Shown here piece by piece: positions 7,130-12,885 of a stretch of DNA of 12,885 nucleotides. Both the position numbers and the translations under genes were made by a program. Source of the DNA: CAZPLZ01 sp964587525 (lineage in GTDB: Bacteria > Oederibacteriota > CAKKQC01). A model generated the notes under the pieces. It saw nothing but the letters and a program-made list of their open reading frames with translations. It made no database searches and had not been told where the DNA came from. The stretch covers positions 1 to 12,885 of the forward strand of contig CAZPLZ010000099.1 of assembly GCA_964587525.1 (NCBI GenBank), in the 5' to 3' direction. Position 1 is the first letter of the stretch; each line of letters begins with the position of its first letter.

Positions 7130-7164
7130 CCGCCCCCTCACCCTACCTTCTCCCTCTTATCAGT

Positions 7165-7518
7165 CTATTTCCACAGCATACGCACGGCCATCAAAATCAG
7201 GAACGCCGCAAAGATACGGCGAAGCCAGTCGCCTGAAATATAAGAGGTTGCTGAAGCGCCAAGGAACGCTCCGAACACCGCGCCGGCCGCTATCAAACCG
7301 GCCAGCTTCCACTCCACGTTGGCCAACTGAATGTGCCTTGAGGCCGCTATGATTGCGGTCGGTACGATCGCGGCAAGGGATGTGCCAATCGCCTTGTGCG
7401 GATCCACTTGAAAGAGCAAGATGAGCATCGGCACCGTCACGACGCCGCCACCCACCCCGAGTAAGCCACCCATCACCCCAGCAAACAGCCCTACCCCGAC
7501 CAAACCTGTTTCTTTCAC
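7165..7518 (-). CDS. half-size TauE/SafE (TSUP) membrane transporter
   Basis: The 117-residue, very hydrophobic protein has about four membrane segments (roughly 4-22, 23-38, 70-90 and 98-115). It contains the glycine-rich GLFAGVMGGLLGVGGGVVTVPML and the HKAIGTSLAAIVPTA motif typical of one TauE/SafE repeat. Family members move anions such as sulfite, sulfoacetate or related organic acids across the inner membrane, and most are about 250 residues with two such repeats. This one carries a single repeat and ends cleanly at TAG, so it would need to dimerise. Start GTG 7516-7518 has a strong AGGAGG 6 bases upstream. It is the first gene of the leftward pair with the sugar-acid dehydratase, which hints at uptake or release of an acid substrate or product. 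That link is inference. It could instead be an old truncation. Confidence 0.82.
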   Translation of the reverse strand: MKETGLVGVGLFAGVMGGLLGVGGGVVTVPMLILLFQVDPHKAIGTSLAAIVPTAIIAASRHIQLANVEWKLAGLIAAGAVFGAFLGASATSYISGDWLRRIFAAFLILMAVRMLWK

Positions 7519-7636
7519 CGGACGCCTCCTTTTGTGCCATGGCTAACGCATGTCATGCTTTTCCAGCAAATCACTATGATACGCTAGTCCTCTAACACGG
7601 AACTTCAGCATGGAAGACATAATTGGAAACTAAAGA
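7519..7636. promoter_or_regulatory. divergent intergenic region between tauE-like and tolC-like genes
   Basis: Both transcription directions must start in these 118 bases. The best -10 candidates overlap each other: TATGAT on plus at 7575-7580 and TATCAT on minus at 7576-7581. Neither has a convincing -35, so assignments are weak. A perfect 5-1-5 palindrome GCATGTCATGC lies at 7548-7558 between the candidates and the tauE start and could be a small operator, though an 11-base palindrome can occur by chance. Confidence 0.35.
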
Positions 7637-9145
7637 GTGAATTATCATCAAGGGATCCAGAAAGCCGCCTGGCTGTTGCTGGGTTTCCTCGCCACCATAA
7701 GCCTTGGCGCCATCCCAACAGCGGATGCGCTCACCCTGACCTACGAGGATGTGATCCGGCGAGCGGTCGAGAACAGCCCCGAGGTGCGCCGCGCAACCGC
7801 CGAACTGGGGCTGGCCAACACCGATGAGCCTTCTGTGCTTGCCAGCACAGACCCGGAATTTATCGTCAGTGGATTGCATAGATTCGACGAGACCCCCCGG
7901 GCGGTGCCGCAGATCTTTGGAACCCGCACCATCAGTGAAGTCTTCAGTGCCGGTTTTAAGAAGCGCACGCTGATTGGAACTGAAATATCCCTCCTCGCTG
8001 ACACCACCCAGCAGGATACCAACGCCAACCCGTTCTTCCGACCGGTAAATCCGACCATTGATTCCTCGCTGTCGCTGTCAATTAGCCAGTCACTGCTCAA
8101 GAATTTTTGGGGCCGGCCGGACCGCGCCCGGCGGGCTCAGGCGCGAGCAGGCGTTCGTGCAGCACAGGCCCGGCTGGCTCGAGCCCAGGATGTAGCGGGC
8201 TTATTCGCCGGTGAGGCCTTTCTGGATTTCGTGGCGGCGGATAAGGAAACCGCACTTCGCCGGGAGGCAGCTTTGGATGCGCAACGGTTTTTGAACACGA
8301 TCAAGGAAAAACGTGCCTACAGCCTGGTCGAGGAATCCGATCTGGCCCAGGCCCAGGTCAACCTTGAGCTGCGCAAATTGGAGGAGGAAAGCGCCGTCTC
8401 CCGGCGCAAACAGGCACGGCTTAAGCTGCTCATGGCGATCCACGCGAATGAGGCGCTGGCCCGGGATGAACGTGTGGAGGTGGACTGGGATTTCCCCTCC
8501 TCACTTCCCGATCCGGAACCCCGTGACCTCGCCACTGTTCTGGCCGAGCGGCCCGACATTCAGGCCCTGACCGCCCGGGAAGAGGCCACCGCCGCTCGGT
8601 ATCGGCTTCAACGGCTTCAAAGGCTGCCCAATCTAACCGCACTGGGCTCGTACGGCTATGCGGGACTGAAGAGATCGTATGAAAACTCGTTGAAGGATCT
8701 TGAGAGCTTAAACCACCCCGTGTACACGGCGGGGATCGCCCTCACCATCCCCATCACCGCCGCGCGGGAGCGCGTCGCAGAAAAGGTCGCGCGCCTCGAT
8801 CTGGAGATCGCCAAAGCTGACCGGGCCCAGCTTGAAGCCCTCGCCCGGCTGGAAATTCTGGGAACTCGCGAGCAACTTGCCCAGGCACGCAAGCAACTAG
8901 CCACAACGGAAGCCATCGTGGCCTTGCAGCAGCGCAAGCTTAAGGCGGAGCGGCGTAATTTCGAGCGCGGCCGTTCCACCACGGAAGTGCTGATCCGGTT
9001 CGCTGAGGAAGAACGGGGAGCCCGGCGAGAGCTTCTGTACGCCAAAACGAGTCTCGTGAAGGCCCTGCTGGCACTGCGATACAGCCAGGGCGACCCCATC
9101 GGAAGACCGCCCCCCGGCCTCGAGGACTCGGCCCGCCCCCTGTGA
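7637..9145 (+). CDS. TolC-family outer-membrane efflux channel
   Basis: The 502-residue protein is of normal size for the outer-membrane efflux protein (OEP) family, whose trimers form a beta-barrel and an alpha-helical tunnel that joins an inner-membrane pump to the outside. Residues 1-31 form a signal peptide with a leucine-rich core and a cleavage site after ADA. No lipobox cysteine is present. The mature protein opens with LTYEDVIRRAVENSPEVRRA, the standard OEP helix, and has two long helical regions with regular Ala/Glu/Arg heptads (about 160-250 and 370-480), including the internal repeat expected of the family. The GTG start at 7637-7639 has only a weak ribosome site and no better in-frame start is available. 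Its TGA overlaps the next start (GTGA at 9142-9145), so it is coupled to the RND gene. Confidence 0.9.
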   Translation: MNYHQGIQKAAWLLLGFLATISLGAIPTADALTLTYEDVIRRAVENSPEVRRATAELGLANTDEPSVLASTDPEFIVSGLHRFDETPRAVPQIFGTRTISEVFSAGFKKRTLIGTEISLLADTTQQDTNANPFFRPVNPTIDSSLSLSISQSLLKNFWGRPDRARRAQARAGVRAAQARLARAQDVAGLFAGEAFLDFVAADKETALRREAALDAQRFLNTIKEKRAYSLVEESDLAQAQVNLELRKLEEESAVSRRKQARLKLLMAIHANEALARDERVEVDWDFPSSLPDPEPRDLATVLAERPDIQALTAREEATAARYRLQRLQRLPNLTALGSYGYAGLKRSYENSLKDLESLNHPVYTAGIALTIPITAARERVAEKVARLDLEIAKADRAQLEALARLEILGTREQLAQARKQLATTEAIVALQQRKLKAERRNFERGRSTTEVLIRFAEEERGARRELLYAKTSLVKALLALRYSQGDPIGRPPPGLEDSARPL

Positions 9146-12100
9146 TCCAGTTCTTTCTCAGGCGCACCGCGTTCACCAACCTGTGCACGCTGCTCCTGCT
9201 CGGGATGGGTATCTACCAATTTGCCACGGTCAAACGAGAGGCGTTTCCGGATATCCGGTTCGACCTGGTGACCGTCGTCACGGCGTATCCCGGCGGCGCC
9301 TCGGAGGAAGTGGAGCGGCTGGTCACCAATCCCATCGAGGATCAACTCCGCGGCGTCGCTAACATCGACCAGGTCGAATCCTACTCCATCGCCTCCTTCA
9401 GCTTCATCGTGCTGCGCCTCAACGAGGGCCTGAGGGACCGGCAGGTGGACCGTGCCGTCGCCGACATCCAGCAAGCCGTCAACCGGGTCCGGGATCTCCC
9501 CGAGGAGGCTGATCGCCCCCTCGTCGAGGAGCTCAGCTCAGACCGGCCGCAGATCGCCCTGTCGGTCGTCGGGGGGTCTGCCAATCTTCGAGATCGCGTC
9601 GCGGAAGACCTGGCGGACGCATTAGAGGATCTTCCCGATGTGTCGCGGGTCCTTTTTGATGGCAAACCGCCAAGGGAGATCTGGGTCGAGGCTGATCCCT
9701 TCAGCCTCGCGAAGCGGGATCTCTCGCTTGGAGAGGTTTCACGTGCGATTTCCGCCCACAACGTCAACCTAACCGCAGGGACCATCAAAGCGGGGCCGCA
9801 GGAAATTCAGGTGCGTGTCCTCGGCGGCCTTATGACCGCGAAAGATGTTGGCGATGTCATTCTCCGGGGCAACGACCGGCGGGAGTTCATCCGCGTCCGG
9901 GATGTGGCGCGGGTGAAAGAGACCTTTGAGGACGACAACTTGCTGGTGCGCGTGAACGGAGAACCGGCCATCATCCTCAGGATCATGAAGCGGCGCGAGG
10001 CCGACAGCATTGGCCTGGCGGATAAAGTTCGAGCCGTGCAAGCACGGTTCGCCCCGAAGCTCACATCACTCGGCCTCTCTCTCGTGGAGAGCGACGACTT
10101 TTCCTTCTATATCAAAAGACGGTTGAACGTCATGAAAAACAACATGCTCTTCGGCGGGTTTTTTATCGTAGCGGCGATGCTGCTGTTCCTTAACTGGCGT
10201 CTCGCCATCGTCGCGAGCATAGGAATCCCCCTTTCACTCGCCACCGCCTTTGCCATCGGCATGCAACTGGGAGTCACCCTCAACCTTATTTCCGTGATGG
10301 CCTTCATTATTGTGCTGGGCATGCTCAACGATGATGCCGTGGTGGTGGCCGACAACATTGAACGCCACCTTCAGATGGGCAAGTCGCGTCAACAAGCCGC
10401 TCTGGACGGCACCCGCGAGGTGGTCAAACCTGTGCTGGGCGCCATCCTGACGAGCTGCGCCGCCTTTCTTCCCTTCGCGCTCGTCACAGGGATCATGGGC
10501 AAGTTCATGATTATCTTTCCGATCATCGTTACCCTCTGCCTTGTCTCCAGCTTGCTGGAGGCGTTTTTCATCCTTCCCGCACACGCACTCGAAATGACAC
10601 GGTTCGGCCAGCCGTTCCGGAAACCCTCCTCAACAGGTTGGTACGCAGTCATTGTGGCCCACTACCGCCAAGCCCTTAACTGGTCCCTTGACCATCGCGG
10701 AGCGTTTCTGGGCATCGTCGTCTTGTTCGTCGCCGGCACGGCGCTGCTCGCCAAATGGCGCTTACCCATCGTCATGTTTCCGCCCGGCCTCATTGACCAG
10801 TTCTTCGTCCAAGTGGAAATGCCACCGGGAACTAACCTGAATGAAACATCGGTCGCTCTCACGCAGGTCGAGCGCGCTGTCACCATGCTGCCCCCCGATG
10901 AGTTAGATGTGGTCACCGCGACCGTGGGAATCACCGGAATGGATGAAACCTTGCGGCGGGGCACGCACCTGGCCCAAGCCTATGTTCACCTGACGCCGCA
11001 GGAGGGAAGGAAGCGCCTCACCAAAGACATCATCGAGGAGGTACGGCACCGTATCGGCTCGATTCCGGGTATCCATAAGCTCACCTTTGAACGGAGACGT
11101 CCGGGACCCCCGGTGGGCAAAGCGATTCAAGTCCGCATCCGGGGCAATGAGACGCGGACGCTCGCAGAAATCGCCAACCGGTTCAAAGAAAACCTTCGGA
11201 GCATCCCGGGCGTTTCGGATATCAAGGATAGCTTTGAAGAAGGCAAAAGTCAGCTCCTTATTCATCCCAGGCCGGCAGCCATGGCGTACGCCGGACTGAA
11301 CACCACCACGGTGAGCCGGCACCTGCTGTCCGCCTTCCATGGGCTTGAGGCGACAAGAATCCGGAGAGCCACAGAGGAAGTAGCCGTCCGGGTCATGCTG
11401 GCGCGGGAAGCGCAGGACCGCAAAGCGATTGAAGCGCTGCTGGTGCCCAACGTTCAGGGCCGGCCGGTGCCGCTGGGCCGCCTGGTTCGCCTTACAACAG
11501 GACAGGGCGAAGAATATATCGCCCACTACAACTTCCGCCGGATGGTGGCTGTGACCGCAGACGTGGATAACGTGAAGGCCACTTCCCATGAAGTCAACCA
11601 AGTCCTCAAAGAGTCATTCAAGGAGCTGCCAAACCAGTTCCCCGGATACGAGGCGATCTATGGAGGTGAGGAAGAGCGAACCCAAGAGTCCTTCCGCTCA
11701 CTGGGCCGCGCGTTTCCAATGGCGCTTTTACTCAATCTGGCCATCCTCACCGCAATCTTCGAATCCTGGATCCAGCCGTTCCTGATCGCCCTGACGATCC
11801 CGATCGGCCTGATGGGCGTCATGTGCGCCCTCCTGGTGCACGGCCAGCCCATCTCATTTATGGCCCTGCTCGGTGCCGTCGCCATGACGGGGGTGGTGGT
11901 GAACAATTCGATTGTCCTGGTGGATTTTGTCAACCGCCTGCGGGAGAAGGGCGCCCCGTTGCGCGAAGCGCTCGTGGAGGCCGGAGCCGTCCGCCTGCGC
12001 CCCATTTTCGCCTCCTCCGTCACCACCCTCCTTTGCCTCTTTCCCACCGCCTACGGCTGGGGAGGGAAAGAGCCGTTTGTGCAGCCTATTGCGTTGTCCA

Positions 12101-12255
12101 TGGCCTGGGGGCTGACGTTTGCGATGCCGCTGACCTTGTTCATCATTCCCATAGCCTACTCGGTGGCGGAGGATATCCGCCTCAAGTTGAATGTGGAAAA
12201 ATGGCTAAAATGGTGGAGGGTATGGAGGGAGAGCCGAGCAAACCAGCGGGTATGA
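9142..12255 (+). CDS. RND-family efflux pump permease (AcrB/HAE1-like)
   Basis: The 1037-residue protein has the RND build: a first membrane helix (about 9-28), a large periplasmic loop, a cluster of helices from about 335 to 540, a second periplasmic loop, and a final helix cluster from about 850. The AYPGGASEEVERLVTNPIED motif follows helix 1. In TM4, GMLNDDAVVVADNIERH carries the paired proton-relay aspartates D397-D398. TM10 reads GVVVNNSIVLVDFVNRLRE, where AcrB has a lysine. Asparagine there is common in a broad environmental branch of HAE1-like pumps. It uses the proton gradient to drive export, presumably through the TolC-like protein encoded just upstream. Start GTG 9142-9144 overlaps the tolC stop and its own TGA overlaps the TPR start (ATGA). 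No adaptor (MFP) gene lies in the operon. The substrate is unknown. Confidence 0.93.
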   Translation: MIQFFLRRTAFTNLCTLLLLGMGIYQFATVKREAFPDIRFDLVTVVTAYPGGASEEVERLVTNPIEDQLRGVANIDQVESYSIASFSFIVLRLNEGLRDRQVDRAVADIQQAVNRVRDLPEEADRPLVEELSSDRPQIALSVVGGSANLRDRVAEDLADALEDLPDVSRVLFDGKPPREIWVEADPFSLAKRDLSLGEVSRAISAHNVNLTAGTIKAGPQEIQVRVLGGLMTAKDVGDVILRGNDRREFIRVRDVARVKETFEDDNLLVRVNGEPAIILRIMKRREADSIGLADKVRAVQARFAPKLTSLGLSLVESDDFSFYIKRRLNVMKNNMLFGGFFIVAAMLLFLNWRLAIVASIGIPLSLATAFAIGMQLGVTLNLISVMAFIIVLGMLNDDAVVVADNIERHLQMGKSRQQAALDGTREVVKPVLGAILTSCAAFLPFALVTGIMGKFMIIFPIIVTLCLVSSLLEAFFILPAHALEMTRFGQPFRKPSSTGWYAVIVAHYRQALNWSLDHRGAFLGIVVLFVAGTALLAKWRLPIVMFPPGLIDQFFVQVEMPPGTNLNETSVALTQVERAVTMLPPDELDVVTATVGITGMDETLRRGTHLAQAYVHLTPQEGRKRLTKDIIEEVRHRIGSIPGIHKLTFERRRPGPPVGKAIQVRIRGNETRTLAEIANRFKENLRSIPGVSDIKDSFEEGKSQLLIHPRPAAMAYAGLNTTTVSRHLLSAFHGLEATRIRRATEEVAVRVMLAREAQDRKAIEALLVPNVQGRPVPLGRLVRLTTGQGEEYIAHYNFRRMVAVTADVDNVKATSHEVNQVLKESFKELPNQFPGYEAIYGGEEERTQESFRSLGRAFPMALLLNLAILTAIFESWIQPFLIALTIPIGLMGVMCALLVHGQPISFMALLGAVAMTGVVVNNSIVLVDFVNRLREKGAPLREALVEAGAVRLRPIFASSVTTLLCLFPTAYGWGGKEPFVQPIALSMAWGLTFAMPLTLFIIPIAYSVAEDIRLKLNVEKWLKWWRVWRESRANQRV

Positions 12256-12722
12256 AAGAACAAGCCATCAGCCTGTGGAAAGCCGGAACAGACAAGCAAC
12301 TGAAAGGCGACCTTGACGCAGCCATTAAGGATTACAACCACTCGCTGGAGCTCTACCCCACAGCGGAGGCTTATACCTTCCGGGGCTGGGCCTACTACAT
12401 GCAAGGCCACATCAAACGCGCCATCGTGGAATGCAAGAAGGCCATCAAAACCGATCCCACGTTCGGCAACCCCTACAACGACATCGGCGCCTATCTGATC
12501 GAGCTGGAACACTTCACAGATGCAGTGCCTTGGCTGGAGCAGGCCGCGACGGCTGAGCGGTACGAGTGCCGCCACTACCCCCATTGCAACCTCGGTCGCA
12601 TCGCTATCGCCAGGGGACAATGGATGGACGCAGTCAAACACTTCAAAGCCTGCCTCACTCACGTGCCGAATTACAAACCAGCCAGATTCTTCCTGACTCA
12701 TCTTCTAGCAAGAATGAATTAA
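12252..12722 (+). CDS. TPR-repeat protein coupled to the RND pump
   Basis: The 156-residue protein consists almost wholly of tetratricopeptide repeats: about 3-34 (LWKAGTDKQLKGDLDAAIKD), 38-71 (AEAYTFRGWAYYMQGHIKRA), 72-105 (GNPYNDIGAYLIELEHFTDA) and 111-144 (CNLGRIAIARGQWMDAVKHF). There is no signal peptide and no membrane segment, so it should be cytoplasmic and bind protein partners. ATG 12252-12254 was chosen because ATGA overlaps the RND stop. In-frame ATGs at 12201 and 12222 would extend it by up to 17 residues into the RND gene but have no better ribosome site. Close TPR proteins of this size are known to me only as uncharacterised proteins, and the role here is not known. Tight coupling suggests it acts with the pump, perhaps in assembly. 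Confidence 0.82.
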   Translation: MKEQAISLWKAGTDKQLKGDLDAAIKDYNHSLELYPTAEAYTFRGWAYYMQGHIKRAIVECKKAIKTDPTFGNPYNDIGAYLIELEHFTDAVPWLEQAATAERYECRHYPHCNLGRIAIARGQWMDAVKHFKACLTHVPNYKPARFFLTHLLARMN

Positions 12723-12885
12723 CAGGATGCGGAAAAAGTCCTCCAAAGGCTGTACGGGTCGGAGGGGCTTCGCGGTCGCGGGGCCGACCTGCGCTGCGCG
12801 CTGCTCCGTCGCTGGCACGTTCAGCATCCAGTCGCGTCCGGACGCCGATCTGGCCTGCCTTGCTGCGTCGGGATGACCGTGTCGT
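12723..12885. repeat. intergenic repeat-like element with inverted ends, runs to window edge
   Basis: This sequence after the TPR stop contains no convincing gene. Inverted hexamers GGATGC (12725-12730) and GCATCC (12824-12829) bound a stretch of about 105 bases. Inside are a second inverted pair, GGTCGG (12757-12762) with CCGACC (12784-12789), and a GC-rich run TGCGCTGCGCGCTGC. The edge reading CAGGATGCGGAAAAAGTCC resembles dispersed intergenic elements with CAGGATG...GAAAAAGTCC ends that I recall from Nitrospira-type genomes. That is memory, not a search. It could also fold as an RNA structure at the end of the operon transcript, but there is no U-run to make it a classic terminator. Confidence 0.4.

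Noticed and set aside
7610..7633. A seven-codon leader peptide (MEDIIGN) before tolC
   Set aside because: No ribosome site, no regulatory codon run and no attenuator structure; short frames like this are expected by chance.
12201..12251. Longer TPR start at ATG 12201 or 12222
   Set aside because: Neither has a better ribosome site, the added residues lie within the RND coding sequence and are not TPR-like, and ATGA coupling at 12252 matches the tolC-RND junction style.

Overview
This is a gene-dense bacterial window of moderately high G+C. GTG and TTG starts are common (hicB, crp-like, tauE, tolC and RND on GTG; uvrA on TTG), and Shine-Dalgarno sites are strong before several genes. No rRNA, tRNA, phage or insertion-sequence gene is visible. 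Protein flavour, gene order and a GGATGC-bounded terminal repeat suggest an uncultured Gram-negative lineage of the Nitrospirota, Methylomirabilota or Omnitrophota kind. That placement is a guess. The TolC and RND genes do establish a two-membrane cell.

The left 7.5 kb is read leftward on the minus strand. Starting near 7518, it holds a half-size TauE/SafE membrane protein and an enolase-superfamily sugar-acid dehydratase. Next, behind its own promoter (-10 TATAAT at 5871-5876), come a Crp/Fnr-type regulator, uvrA, xerC and argB with gaps of 23, 7 and 21 bases. These are followed by a collapsed hicB-hicA toxin-antitoxin remnant and the first 30 codons of ribD at the window edge. The uvrA and xerC products are complete, with all catalytic motifs. 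ArgB is complete except for an in-frame TAG at codon 102. The hicBA remnant looks like a deletion fusion: hicB runs to about residue 56, then the rest of hicA continues in the -1 frame with no start codon.

The right 5.3 kb is read rightward from a divergent 118-base intergenic region. It is a tightly coupled three-gene operon: a TolC-family outer-membrane channel, an RND inner-membrane pump of 1037 residues, and a 156-residue TPR protein. Both junctions are 4-base overlaps (GTGA and ATGA). No periplasmic adaptor (MFP/HlyD) gene lies in the operon, although tripartite pumps normally need one. The last 163 bases hold a repeat-like sequence with inverted ends.

The most unusual points are the amber-interrupted argB, the hicBA deletion fusion just upstream of ribD, the adaptor-less TolC-RND-TPR operon, the Crp-family protein whose recognition helix has lost the usual Arg-Glu-Arg contacts, and the pairing of a half-size TauE with a galactonate-dehydratase-like enzyme. 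I did not find convincing evidence of a wholly new multi-gene system.
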